Position numbers and translations under genes: made by a program. Below are positions 34,588-43,291 of a stretch of DNA of 47,288 nucleotides, one piece after another. The first letter of the stretch is position 1. The number at the start of each line of letters is the position of its first letter. This DNA is from Bacteroidales bacterium (lineage in GTDB: Bacteria > Bacteroidota > Bacteroidia > Bacteroidales > UBA3824). The notes below the pieces were generated by a model, which had not been told where the DNA came from, ran no database searches, and saw only the letters and a list, made by a program, of their open reading frames with translations. Where the stretch lies: NCBI GenBank assembly GCA_017417315.1, contig JAFPZK010000014.1, positions 1-47,288 on the forward strand, in the 5' to 3' direction.

Positions 34588-35682
34588 TTAAGCCATTTGC
34601 TTTAAAATTGTATTCCAACACTCTTTGTGAACTTTTTGTAATTCTCTATCTTGTTCTACAAGTTCGCCGTATGATACCATAAATTTCTTCAAAGAGGAAA
34701 CTAATCTTAAATAATACTTTATTGTCGGTAACAAACCGTTAACAATAATTTGACAACCATGCTTAGTTTTTACATCTTCAATTATTTGTTGAATGTTATC
34801 TCTGTCATCTTCCTTCATTCCGTAATAAGACAGAATATAATATCTCTCGGGACTGTACTTATAAATTTTTCGTTCAACAACCCGTAAAATATTTGAATCT
34901 ATAACTTTATTCAATTTTATTTCAACGGCTTCAAATAATTGACCGTTCTTGAAAACTTCAATATCTCCGCTTGCTTTCGAGGTTAAATCACAGGCTGTAA
35001 GACTTGCCAAATCAGACAAACTGCAATTTTCATAACGCTTAACCTCTGAAATTATCTGCCGATACAAAGCATAAAACGCAAGAACAGGTAGTTTTGCTCC
35101 GTTATGAGTTCCGTATTTATAATTAAAATGCAAATCCAAGGCATTAATAATTTTATCAATAGTCAGCATTTCAGAATTTTGCAACGGTTCAATTTTTATA
35201 ATTTCTTCTTTGGTCTTGGCAATGACTTGGTTTAACAAAATCCTCAACATATCTACTGCCATTTTAGGGTTGTGTTGAAGATAATTAAGCAATTCTAAAA
35301 AACAATTTTTTAAACCGCCGGATATTTTACCGTTATAATTCAAATCATACGGATAAGGTTGTTCCAAAGACCGTGTAAGCCAACCTGATTCAGCCATAGA
35401 CGGAAGTCCGAGACGGGCTAATTCCGGCGTAACGTATTTCGTATCAAACGTTCTGCCTGAAAAACCGCCTTTCATATTACTTTGATGCAATCTGACATCT
35501 TGTTGCGGATTGTTAATTTTATACAACAATAAAGTTGTCAAAACTGTATAAACTCCTTTGTGTTTTATACAATTATTGCCAATTTTCACCAACATATCCG
35601 TTATTTCTAACGGAATGTTTTTGATGTCAGAAACAGAACTCGAGTTGTTGTATATATCCTCTAACGTTATCATTTTCTGCAC
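34588..35682 (-). CDS. Type II restriction endonuclease (PD-(D/E)XK type)
   Basis: 364 aa. The nuclease core is suggested by D240 in SGDIEVF and E254-x-K256 in EAVEIKL, spaced as in PD-(D/E)XK enzymes, preceded by a long helical N-terminal region. The stretch PSMAESGWLTRSLEQPYPYD (about 94-113) looks strongly conserved but I cannot name the subfamily. It overlaps the end of the upstream C5 methyltransferase gene by 56 bases (47 if ATG 35673 is used), the classic arrangement of a cognate R-M pair. Its recognition sequence is unknown; AGCT-containing sites are one guess from site avoidance. Confidence 0.82.
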   Translation of the reverse strand: MQKMITLEDIYNNSSSVSDIKNIPLEITDMLVKIGNNCIKHKGVYTVLTTLLLYKINNPQQDVRLHQSNMKGGFSGRTFDTKYVTPELARLGLPSMAESGWLTRSLEQPYPYDLNYNGKISGGLKNCFLELLNYLQHNPKMAVDMLRILLNQVIAKTKEEIIKIEPLQNSEMLTIDKIINALDLHFNYKYGTHNGAKLPVLAFYALYRQIISEVKRYENCSLSDLASLTACDLTSKASGDIEVFKNGQLFEAVEIKLNKVIDSNILRVVERKIYKYSPERYYILSYYGMKEDDRDNIQQIIEDVKTKHGCQIIVNGLLPTIKYYLRLVSSLKKFMVSYGELVEQDRELQKVHKECWNTILKQMA

Positions 35683-36763
35683 TTTGGTTTAAAAAATTTT
35701 GTTCTATCAAAGAATCAATTATGGCTTTAACAACAGGAATCGCAACCGAATTTCCTATTTGTCTATATTTTTCACCGACGTTATTGCTTTTTATGAAACT
35801 ATCAGGAAAACCCATCAACCGATAACATTCGTTAATTGTTAATTTCCTGACTTTATCTGTTTTCGGATTGTATATAAAAAACCTTCCTGATGTTTCCTGC
35901 GAAGGAATAGTCGGATGAGTTCCCTCTATGGAATAAATGCGGTTAGGTTGACGATGACAACGTGAAAGATATTCCGTGTTCGGACGTATTCCTTTTTTCC
36001 AAATACCTTTGTTTCTATATCCGCAAAAAATTAAACCGGTTTTATCTTGTTGTTTAACATAAGTTTTATCCAAAAGTGTATATTCTTCTTTGTTTAAAAA
36101 CTCAAAATCACCGTCTTGATCCAACATATCTTTCAAAACCACACTTTCGCCTTTTTTTATCTTTTCAAAATTAAAAAGACCTTGCTTTGTACCCACGATA
36201 AAAATTCGTTCTCTCGACTGGGCAAGTGAAAAATCCTTGGCGTTTAGCACTTTATATGCAACATTATAACCTAAGTTCCTCAAAGACTCAATTATGATTC
36301 TGAAAGTTCTTCCGCCGTCATGTTTTGTAAGATGACTGACATTTTCCAAAATACAAATTTTGGGTTGCTTTTCCTCCAAGATTTGACAAATATCAAAAAA
36401 CAATGTTCCTCTTGTATCTTCAAACCCTTTTTTCCTTCCGCAAATACTAAATGGCTGACAAGGAAAACCTCCGCACAAAATATCAAAATTGTCAGGTATA
36501 TGAGATTTGGTTTCTTCCTTTGTTATATCTCCGAAAGGAATTTCTCCAAAATTTTTAAAATACGTTTCCTGTGCGTTTTTATCCCATTCCGAGGAAAAAA
36601 CGCACTTCCCGCCTGCTTGTTCTAACGCTATTCTAAAACCGCCTATTCCTGCAAACAAATCAATGAAGGTGAAAGCAGGTTTTTCAATAATTTCCGAAGA
36701 GGCTTGGATATGCGGTTTCATAACAGCATCGTATGTATGTTTTATTATGGCTGCACGCATCAT
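35627..36763 (-). CDS. DNA (cytosine-5-)-methyltransferase of a type II R-M pair
   Basis: 378 aa. Motif I FIDLFAGIGGF (33-43), motif IV with catalytic Cys102 in GGFPCQPFS, motif VI LENV, motif VIII SRERIFIVG-like (AQSRERIFIVG), a variable target-recognition region (about 230-300), motif IX LTINECYRLMGFPDSF and motif X YRQIGNSVAIPV. It protects host DNA from the downstream nuclease. The start (ATG 36763) overlaps the lptG stop in an ATGA, so it may be translated by coupling to lptG. A later ATG (residue 15) is possible. Confidence 0.94.
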   Translation of the reverse strand: MMRAAIIKHTYDAVMKPHIQASSEIIEKPAFTFIDLFAGIGGFRIALEQAGGKCVFSSEWDKNAQETYFKNFGEIPFGDITKEETKSHIPDNFDILCGGFPCQPFSICGRKKGFEDTRGTLFFDICQILEEKQPKICILENVSHLTKHDGGRTFRIIIESLRNLGYNVAYKVLNAKDFSLAQSRERIFIVGTKQGLFNFEKIKKGESVVLKDMLDQDGDFEFLNKEEYTLLDKTYVKQQDKTGLIFCGYRNKGIWKKGIRPNTEYLSRCHRQPNRIYSIEGTHPTIPSQETSGRFFIYNPKTDKVRKLTINECYRLMGFPDSFIKSNNVGEKYRQIGNSVAIPVVKAIIDSLIEQNFLNQSAENDNVRGYIQQLEFCF

Positions 36764-37839
36764 TTCGGGGCTTTAAAATACAAAACTATTCCGATAATCG
36801 TATAAATTATGTTCGGAATCCAAACCGCCAAAAGCGGTGGCAACGAACTTCCGATTGCAAACTGCGTAAAAATCTGCATAAAAAGTATGTAACTGAAACT
36901 TAGTCCCAAACCCACGCCGAGATTAATACCCATACCGCCGCGAACCTTCTTACACGAAAGCGTTACGCCGATAAGTGTCAGGATAAAACACGCAAACGGA
37001 TACGAAATTCTGCGGTAACTCTCCACTTCAAAAACCTCGATGTTTTCGCTTCCGCGCCTGCGTTGCTCGTCAATATACTCGGTTAATTCTTCCGAAGTTA
37101 AAGTCTCAATTTGATTAAGACGCTGATTGAAATCCGTCGGCATAATCGCTAACGTCGTATCCATAGACCTGCCCGTTACGACAGAATCTCCGTTTTCAGT
37201 TATGTAGCGGATATAATAATTTGAAATCTTCCATTTATTTATTGTCGTGTCCCAACGAATATCGTCCGACATGAGTTTTTCTTTCATCTCATGACCGTGA
37301 AATTTCTCCCAACTGAACCTATAACCAATATTCGACGAAGCGTTATAAGACTGCAAATAAAGCCTCGTTGAATCGTTAACCTGACGGTGAATGTTTCTGT
37401 CGGTGTTGACGTAAGCCCTTCGAATATAAGTATTTTCAAAGTTAAGACGTATGGCCGTCGCCGGCGGAATAACGTATGCACTAAGCAGATACGACAAAAC
37501 AGCCAAAACCAAAGCCGATTCGAAATAAGGCACTAAAAGCCGCCTGAAACTTATTCCGGCACTCAAAATCGAAATAATTTCAGAATTGTTGGCAAGTTTT
37601 GAAGTAAAGAAAATCACCGAAATAAAAATGAACAAAAACATGAACATATTTGCGTAATACGGCGCAAAATTCACGTAATAGTCAAACACGATAGCCTGTA
37701 ACGGTGCTTTTTTCTCCATAAAGTCATCGAATTTTTCCTGAATGTCAAAAACGATGATTATCGAAATCAAAAGCAGCAACGAATAAAAAAACGTGCCTAA
37801 AAATTTCTTTATTATATAACGGTCTAAGATTGTGAACAT
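36760..37839 (-). CDS. LptF/LptG-family lipopolysaccharide export permease
   Basis: 359-aa YjgP/YjgQ protein, inner-membrane part of the LPS transport (Lpt) ATP-driven bridge. Membrane helices cluster at the N-terminus (about 10-115) and C-terminus (about 270-355), with a periplasmic beta-jellyroll between them (about 135-260). It starts MFTILDRYIIKKFLGTFF, as is typical. Whether it is LptF or LptG cannot be told here. It follows tgt by two bases. Confidence 0.92.
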   Translation of the reverse strand: MFTILDRYIIKKFLGTFFYSLLLLISIIIVFDIQEKFDDFMEKKAPLQAIVFDYYVNFAPYYANMFMFLFIFISVIFFTSKLANNSEIISILSAGISFRRLLVPYFESALVLAVLSYLLSAYVIPPATAIRLNFENTYIRRAYVNTDRNIHRQVNDSTRLYLQSYNASSNIGYRFSWEKFHGHEMKEKLMSDDIRWDTTINKWKISNYYIRYITENGDSVVTGRSMDTTLAIMPTDFNQRLNQIETLTSEELTEYIDEQRRRGSENIEVFEVESYRRISYPFACFILTLIGVTLSCKKVRGGMGINLGVGLGLSFSYILFMQIFTQFAIGSSLPPLLAVWIPNIIYTIIGIVLYFKAPK

Positions 37840-37841
37840 TT

Positions 37842-38972
37842 TTATAACCTCTCCATCATTTGTTTAACGGCATTGTCTTTCCAATCGGCAAATGTGCCGT
37901 CAAGAATTCTTTCGCGGATTTCTCTGACGAGTTCAAGATAAAAGGCAAGATTATGAATACTTGCAATTTGAGCGGCAAGTCTTTCGCCCGAAACCACAAG
38001 ATGTCTTAAATACGCCTTTGAATATGCATGGTCAACAAACGAAGTTCCGTCATGGTCAAGTTCTGAAAAATCCGTTTTCCATTTTTCGTTTTTGATGTTG
38101 ATTGTGCCTCTTTTAGTAAACAGCATACCGTTTCTACCGTTTCTTGTCGGCATAACGCAGTCAAACATATCAATACCTCTTGCAACGCCTTCGATGATGT
38201 TTGCCGGTGTGCCGACACCCATCAAATAACGGGGCTTATCTTTCGGGAGGATATTGTTGACGACTTCAATCATTTCGTACATCATTTCGACGGGTTCGCC
38301 TACCGAGAGACCGCCGATAGCGTTAGCTTGCATATTTTGAGAGGCGATAAATTCTGCTGACTGCTCTCTCAAATCCTTATAAACCGAGCCTTGAACAATC
38401 GGCAAATACGCCTGAGAATGTCCGTACAAAGGTTCGGTTTCCAAATAATGTTTAACGCCGCGTTCAAGCCATGAATGTGTGATTTTCAGAGACTTTTTAG
38501 CGTATTCGTAAGTGCAGGGATACGGAGTACATTCGTCAAGAGCCATCATAAAATCGCTGCCGATAATACGCTCGGTGTCCACAACGTTTTCGGGCGTAAA
38601 AATATGTTTTGAGCCGTCAATATGAGAGCGGAAAGTTACGCCCTCGCGGGTGATTTTTCTGTTTTCCGCTAACGAAAAAACCTGAAAACCGCCGCTGTCG
38701 GTTAAAATATTTCTGTCCCAGCCTATAAATTTATGCAGTCCGCCTGCCGCTTTTATGACTTCTGTTCCCGGACGGAGATAAAGATGATAAGTGTTTCCGA
38801 GAATAATTTTTGCGTTGATGTCGTCATGAAGTTCTTTTTGATGAACGCCTTTAACGCTGCCGACCGTGCCTACGGGCATAAAAATCGGGGTTTTAACCTC
38901 GCCGTGGTCAGTCGTTATAACGCCCGCACGCGCCGAGGTCTTCGGGTCGGAATATGTAATCTCAAATTTCAT
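37842..38972 (-). CDS. tgt: tRNA-guanine transglycosylase (zinc cysteines absent)
   Basis: 376-aa enzyme that swaps G34 for the queuosine precursor preQ1 in tRNAs for Asp, Asn, His and Tyr. Active-site acids D92 in LTDSGGFQVFS and D271 in FDCVMPTRNGRNG are present, with GGLSVGEP and GVGTPANI. The usual CxCxxC zinc ligands near residue 305-315 are missing: the stretch reads SELDHDGTSFVDHAYSKAYLRHL, keeping only the His (H324). I recall the same loss in Bacteroides homologues. First gene of the run into lptG. Confidence 0.94.
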   Translation of the reverse strand: MKFEITYSDPKTSARAGVITTDHGEVKTPIFMPVGTVGSVKGVHQKELHDDINAKIILGNTYHLYLRPGTEVIKAAGGLHKFIGWDRNILTDSGGFQVFSLAENRKITREGVTFRSHIDGSKHIFTPENVVDTERIIGSDFMMALDECTPYPCTYEYAKKSLKITHSWLERGVKHYLETEPLYGHSQAYLPIVQGSVYKDLREQSAEFIASQNMQANAIGGLSVGEPVEMMYEMIEVVNNILPKDKPRYLMGVGTPANIIEGVARGIDMFDCVMPTRNGRNGMLFTKRGTINIKNEKWKTDFSELDHDGTSFVDHAYSKAYLRHLVVSGERLAAQIASIHNLAFYLELVREIRERILDGTFADWKDNAVKQMMERL

Positions 38973-38994
38973 GTCTTGACTTTATTATTCGCGG

Positions 38995-39026
38995 CAAAGG
39001 TAGTTTTTTTAAAGGAAAAAGCCAAA
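38995..39026 (-). promoter_or_regulatory. Promoter of the tgt-lptG-R-M-dprA run
   Basis: Minus-strand TTTG at 39023-39026, 20-base spacer, TACCTTTG at 38995-39002, 22 bases before the tgt ATG. Both boxes fit the Bacteroidota consensus. Because downstream genes are packed with overlaps or gaps of at most 12 bases, this promoter may drive the restriction-modification pair too. Confidence 0.65.
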
Positions 39027-39044
39027 AATTTTTTCTAATCTTTC

Positions 39045-39599
39045 TCAGTTCACTTTTACTACCTCCTGCAAAAAATATTCATGCACCCTTAAATCTTCGT
39101 TTAATTCGGGGTGAAAAGCCGTAACAAGTTGTCTTTCTTGCTGTGCTGCAACAATATTGCCGTTAACAATAGAGAGAATTTTTACGCCTTCGCCGCATTT
39201 TTCGATGAAAGGCGCACGGATAAAAGTCATCGGAATTTTGCCGTCAATGCCATCGAAATCTCCTTCAAAGAAAAAACTTCCGAGTTGACGGCCGTATGCG
39301 TTGCGTTTTACGGTGATGTCCATCGTGCCTAAATGCTTATCATCTAACATTATAAGCCCCGCACACGTACCGAAAACCGGCAAACCGTTTTCTATATCTT
39401 GCTTTAACGGCTCAAAAATATTGAGGTCGTTCAAAAGTTTTAGAATCGTTGTACTCTCGCCGCCCGGAATTATTATTCCGTCTTTTTGACACTGATAATC
39501 AGAAAGATTACGGACAAAAAAACTCTCAACGCCAAGTTTAAGGAGCGTTTGACGGTGTTCCTCAAACGCCCCTTGAAGTGCTAAAATTGCTATTTTCAT
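39045..39599 (-). CDS. pdxT: PLP synthase glutaminase subunit
   Basis: 184-aa class I glutamine amidotransferase that supplies ammonia to PdxS for pyridoxal 5'-phosphate. Triad residues: C79 in FGTCAG, H163 and E165 in [16 protein letters not shown] (44-51) is the family glutamine-binding motif. Its ATG overlaps the pdxS stop in an ATGA, matching their equimolar complex. Confidence 0.97.
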   Translation of the reverse strand: MKIAILALQGAFEEHRQTLLKLGVESFFVRNLSDYQCQKDGIIIPGGESTTILKLLNDLNIFEPLKQDIENGLPVFGTCAGLIMLDDKHLGTMDITVKRNAYGRQLGSFFFEGDFDGIDGKIPMTFIRAPFIEKCGEGVKILSIVNGNIVAAQQERQLVTAFHPELNEDLRVHEYFLQEVVKVN

Positions 39600-40468
39600 T
39601 TTCCGCGTTCTGCCATTAAAAGTTGAATTTCCTGTTCGTTAATGCCAACCATTGCGCCGCCCAAATCTTCTGAAAGTTCTGCCAACATTTCGGGTTTGTC
39701 ATAATTGGTAACGGCTTTTACGATAGCCTGAGCGCGTTTTTCGGGATTGCCGGACTTAAAAATACCGCTTCCGACAAAAACGCCTTCCGCACCGAGTTGC
39801 ATCATCAAAGCCGCGTCCGCCGGTGTTGCAACGCCGCCCGCAGCAAAGTTTACAACCGGAAGTTTGCCGTTTTCGTGAACAAAATTCACCAAATCAAAAG
39901 GCACTTGCAACTGCTTTGCAGCCTCATACAACTCATCTTCCGAAAGCGATTTTATGCGGCGGATTTCACTTTGCATTTTTCGTAAATGTCTTACAGCCTG
40001 AATGACATCGCCCGTTCCGGGTTCGCCTTTGGTGCGAATCATCGTTGCGCCCTCGTTAATACGCCTTAACGCCTCACCTAAATCCCTCGCACCGCACACA
40101 AACGGCACTTTGAATTTCCGCTTGTCAATGTGATAAATATCGTCAGCAGGCGTTAAAACTTCCGATTCGTCAATATAGTCGATTTCAATTGCTTCAAGTA
40201 TCTGAGCCTCAACAAAATGACCGATTCTACATTTTGCCATAACGGGAATCGAAACCGCCTGCTGAATGCTTTTTATCATTTTCGGGTCGCTCATTCTGGC
40301 AACGCCGCCTGCCGCTCTGATGTCAGCGGGAATTTTTTCCAAAGCCATAACTGCGCACGCGCCGGCAGCCTCGGCGATTTTTGCTTGTTCGGGCGTTGTA
40401 ACGTCCATGATGACACCGCCCTTCAACATTTGGGCAAGATTTCTGTTCAAAGTTTCTCTGTTTTCCAT
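39596..40468 (-). CDS. pdxS: PLP synthase subunit PdxS
   Basis: 290-aa (beta/alpha)8 enzyme making pyridoxal 5'-phosphate from ribose-5-P, glyceraldehyde-3-P and ammonia. Active-site residues seen: D22 in VIMDV, K79 in MAKCRIGH (the Schiff-base lysine) and K147 in RTKGEPGTG (second lysine). It lies 3 bases after the ThiD-like/AraC fusion gene and overlaps pdxT, so all three form one unit. Confidence 0.97.
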   Translation of the reverse strand: MENRETLNRNLAQMLKGGVIMDVTTPEQAKIAEAAGACAVMALEKIPADIRAAGGVARMSDPKMIKSIQQAVSIPVMAKCRIGHFVEAQILEAIEIDYIDESEVLTPADDIYHIDKRKFKVPFVCGARDLGEALRRINEGATMIRTKGEPGTGDVIQAVRHLRKMQSEIRRIKSLSEDELYEAAKQLQVPFDLVNFVHENGKLPVVNFAAGGVATPADAALMMQLGAEGVFVGSGIFKSGNPEKRAQAIVKAVTNYDKPEMLAELSEDLGGAMVGINEQEIQLLMAERGK

Positions 40469-40471
40469 TTT

Positions 40472-41596
40472 TTATATATTTTTAGTGTTACGAAATTCTG
40501 TCGGCGAAATGCCTTTTTGCGCTTTGAAAAATTTACAAAAAGCGGCTTGCGAGGCAAATCCGAACCTATAAGCCGCCTCCTGAACGGTCAACGAGGTTGC
40601 CAAAAGCATTTCTTCAATTTCTTTCATTAAATAATTGTCTATTAACTGTTTAGGCGTTTTACCGACGGTTTTTTGCGTGATTTGCGACAGATAACGCGGC
40701 GTAATATTAAGTTTTTCGGCATAGAAACTTACGCCTTTTGCCTTGTCGTAGAACTCTGCCACGAGCGACATCAAATCGTTGTAAATTTCCGCATGCCTAC
40801 CGTTAACAGTCTGATTATGAACATGTCGGATAATATTTGCACCATCAAAAGCAACTGAATAGACGATTAAGTTTCGGATATATTCATGTGCTTTTTTTGC
40901 GGCGTTTTCTAATGTTTCGCCCTTTGCCAAAAACGTCGCAAAAGCCGACGAAAGCGTTCCCGCAACACCATGATAATTCCAACCGCGAATATCGGGCGAA
41001 GTAAAAAACAGCGGTTCATTACTATCTCTGACAAGAAAAATGTCGGTTACGATACCTTCTGCCGAGTGTCCGCCTTGAAGCAAAACCGACTGCGAGCCGC
41101 TTTCAAGAATCTTTTTTGCCGAGGTCAGCATATCTTCAACAGAAACGATTCTGCGTTTTAACAGCATTTCCGCCTCCTGACATTTGAGAATCAGCACTTT
41201 GGCGTTTGGGAAAACATGAGTTTCAAAGGCTTTGACAACGTTTTCAGAAACGAGTTTTTCGCCTCGTGAACTCAAAAAACCGGCATCGACTACGATATTT
41301 TTACAACCGACGACTTCCTTTGAAAGTGCTTCAACGGTTTCGATGTCTCTGACAAGACCGATTTTAACAGCCTTCGGGCGGTTTTCCAAAAACGATGCCC
41401 TAACCTGAGCCGAAACCAAATCCGAAGGGATATTTTCGACGGAGAGGATTTTTTCAGAGGTTTGGACGGTGATAGCGGTTATAGCCGTAACAGCGTATCC
41501 TCCAAGCGAATAAATGGTTTCTATATCCGCCTGAATACCTGAACCGCCAGTAGAATCCGACCCCGTAATGCTTAATATGGTACAAATATTTTTCAC
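40472..41596 (-). CDS. ThiD-like kinase domain fused to AraC-family HTH, putative B6-operon regulator
   Basis: 374 aa starting with GTG at 41596. Residues 1-265 are a HMP/pyridoxal kinase-like (ThiD/PdxK) fold with GSDSTGGSGIQAD (12-24). Residues about 275-374 are an AraC-type DNA-binding domain with two helix-turn-helices and the closing GFASQAAFCKFFKAQKGISPTEFR. The kinase signatures are altered: the usual HGTGCT reads HGVAGT (209-214, catalytic Cys to Gly), KGGH reads QGGH, and the TPN-x-x-EA motif reads LKCQEA. It lies 3 bases before pdxS. I infer a sensor-regulator for PLP synthesis, perhaps without kinase activity; an active HMP/pyridoxal kinase is the alternative. Confidence 0.85.
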   Translation of the reverse strand: MKNICTILSITGSDSTGGSGIQADIETIYSLGGYAVTAITAITVQTSEKILSVENIPSDLVSAQVRASFLENRPKAVKIGLVRDIETVEALSKEVVGCKNIVVDAGFLSSRGEKLVSENVVKAFETHVFPNAKVLILKCQEAEMLLKRRIVSVEDMLTSAKKILESGSQSVLLQGGHSAEGIVTDIFLVRDSNEPLFFTSPDIRGWNYHGVAGTLSSAFATFLAKGETLENAAKKAHEYIRNLIVYSVAFDGANIIRHVHNQTVNGRHAEIYNDLMSLVAEFYDKAKGVSFYAEKLNITPRYLSQITQKTVGKTPKQLIDNYLMKEIEEMLLATSLTVQEAAYRFGFASQAAFCKFFKAQKGISPTEFRNTKNI

Positions 41597-41600
41597 GCCG

Positions 41601-41633
41601 CAAAGATACGGACACTTTTCCTAAATCTCCAAA
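41601..41633 (-). promoter_or_regulatory. Promoter of the ThiD-AraC/pdxS/pdxT operon (leaderless geometry)
   Basis: Minus-strand TTTG at 41630-41633, 21-base spacer and perfect TATCTTTG at 41601-41608. The -7 box ends only 4 bases before the GTG start at 41596, so the transcript would begin at or beside the start codon. Confidence 0.65.
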
Positions 41634-41684
41634 AAACACTTCCCAAAACGGAAAACTTAGAATACGTTTTAGAAAATAAATACT

Positions 41685-41721
41685 TTCGGTATGTTTTTTG
41701 CAGCAACTTTTGCCATACGAA
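41685..41721. repeat. Imperfect inverted repeat in the fusion-gene / beta-helix gap
   Basis: ttcggtatg (41685-41693) and catacgaa (41714-41721) form a near-palindrome with one extra G. The 153-base gap 41597-41749 between divergent genes otherwise shows the minus-strand promoter above and no clear plus-strand promoter. It could be an operator; support is weak. Confidence 0.3.
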
Positions 41722-41749
41722 TTTTAACCTTAAAAATTTAATAATTATT

Positions 41750-43279
41750 ATGAAGATTAGAAATTTTGTAAAAATTGCCGCATTAACCTTGGCGGCAGCG
41801 GTTGCAATCCCGCAAGTATCTTCGGCACAACTCGGCAAAAACCTGCTCAACAAAGCAAAAGAAGCCGCTAACAATGCCGTAAACAGTTCAAACACCTCAA
41901 ACAGCAGTTCTAACCAAAGTTCATCAAGCAGCACTTCAAGTCCGTCAAGTTCATCGACTTCGCTCGGCAAAACCGCTTCAAGCAGCAGTAACGGCAAAAC
42001 CTACTACGTTTCAGCTTCAGGCAGCGCACGTGCTGACGGTTTGAGCGCGTCAACACCGAAAAAAGACATTCAGGCTGTCTTGAACCTCATCAAAGACAAC
42101 AAAGAAAACGGTGCGACAGTAAAAGTTGCAGAAGGAAATTATCTCGGTTACATGAACGCCGGTTACATCGAAATTTCTAACTGGATAACCCTCGAAGGCG
42201 GTTACAGCAGTGATTTTTCTCAGCGCGACCCGTTTAAATTTATCACGAGAATAGAGCCGACACAAGAGCAGTCCGGCACTAACGGCAACAAAGCCCTCAT
42301 CACCCTCAGCAAACTTGACGACGGTATGGGCAACGGTTTCGGCACTCTCACTATCGACGGAATTATGTTAAACTACGGTTTAGAAAACTATTATTTACCT
42401 AACGACCCGTCAGACCCGAAAAACGGCTGTCCGTCAGACAAATTTGAAACAGGTCGTATGGTTGACGACGGTGCTAAACAGTTGAGCCACCAAGCAATAC
42501 ACTCTGACGCAGCGATTTGCGGAAACCTTATCATCAGAAACTGTCTTATCGCCAACAGCCCTTATTTCGGCATTCAGATTAACGCCCGCAAAGGCGAAAT
42601 CCAAATCTATAACAACGTGATTATCAGCAACCGTTTTTCAGGCGTTAGAATCGACGGTTGGAACAAAAACGGCACGGATTCTCACGTAGATTTTCATCAC
42701 AACACCGTTGCTTTTTCTTGGTGCAGAGACAAAGTTATGGAAGATATGGGCTACGGTTATGAATTTATGTGCAAAGTTAACAGCGATGTTCATCATAACA
42801 TTTTCCTTTGCAACAACTATTCGGCAGTTTCGCGTACACACGCTTTAAGCGGTCCTGACAGAGTAATCGAAGAAAAACGCGTTACAAACCTTTACGACAA
42901 TATTTTCTTTATGAATGCGGCTGACCTTCAACTTCCTTCTGCCGGCGGCGGAAAATGGACAAACGTTAAATGTGCTAATTTTGAAGACCTTGACGAAAAA
43001 ACAATCCCCAAGGTTGAAGGCAACAAAGAACTTTCAAGCAACGACCCATTTGTCAGCGTCATAGACCCCGATTACTTAAAAGGTTTTGCTTCGTTGAAAG
43101 TTGTCCGCAGCAGCAGTTTTGACGCTAATTCGGCAGCAAACCAATACCGTCAGGCTAACGGTTTGAATATGCAAGGTACTGAAACAATTCGCGTTTCAAT
43201 GTACGGAAACCGTTATAATTTTGACAAAGCAATGAAATTTTTCGGAGCAAAAAGCGGTTACGGCGCACAAAAGAAATAA
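41750..43279 (+). CDS. Secreted right-handed beta-helix protein
   Basis: 509 aa with a signal peptide (about 1-26, ending SSA). A Ser/Asn-rich linker (about 44-82) leads into a beta-helix domain starting at GKTYYVSASGSARADGLSASTPKKDIQAVL, the common entry of parallel beta-helix proteins. Coils such as LIIRNCLIANSPYFGIQINARKGEIQIYNNVIISNRFSGVRIDG and VDFHHNTVAF follow. No catalytic set or sorting tail (type IX domain) is seen. Likely periplasmic or surface; carbohydrate binding or lyase activity is possible but unproven. It has its own terminator and sits alone between divergent and convergent neighbours. Confidence 0.82.
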   Translation: MKIRNFVKIAALTLAAAVAIPQVSSAQLGKNLLNKAKEAANNAVNSSNTSNSSSNQSSSSSTSSPSSSSTSLGKTASSSSNGKTYYVSASGSARADGLSASTPKKDIQAVLNLIKDNKENGATVKVAEGNYLGYMNAGYIEISNWITLEGGYSSDFSQRDPFKFITRIEPTQEQSGTNGNKALITLSKLDDGMGNGFGTLTIDGIMLNYGLENYYLPNDPSDPKNGCPSDKFETGRMVDDGAKQLSHQAIHSDAAICGNLIIRNCLIANSPYFGIQINARKGEIQIYNNVIISNRFSGVRIDGWNKNGTDSHVDFHHNTVAFSWCRDKVMEDMGYGYEFMCKVNSDVHHNIFLCNNYSAVSRTHALSGPDRVIEEKRVTNLYDNIFFMNAADLQLPSAGGGKWTNVKCANFEDLDEKTIPKVEGNKELSSNDPFVSVIDPDYLKGFASLKVVRSSSFDANSAANQYRQANGLNMQGTETIRVSMYGNRYNFDKAMKFFGAKSGYGAQKK

Positions 43280-43291
43280 ACTATTTTTTAT

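Noticed and set aside
34588..35682. Assignment of the restriction enzyme to the SacI family
   Set aside because: It came to mind because of the AGCT scarcity, but I could not confirm any family motif from the sequence, so specificity is left open.
41640..41749. A plus-strand promoter for the beta-helix gene
   Set aside because: The best 8-mer (AACTTTTG) has a mismatch in the TA and no -33 partner at 19-21 bases, so I do not list it.
41593..41997. 134-aa minus-strand open frame rich in Leu and Glu at the start of the beta-helix gene
   Set aside because: It is antisense to the signal peptide and Ser-rich linker of the beta-helix protein; its Leu/Glu-rich start is the mirror of that linker's repetitive codons.
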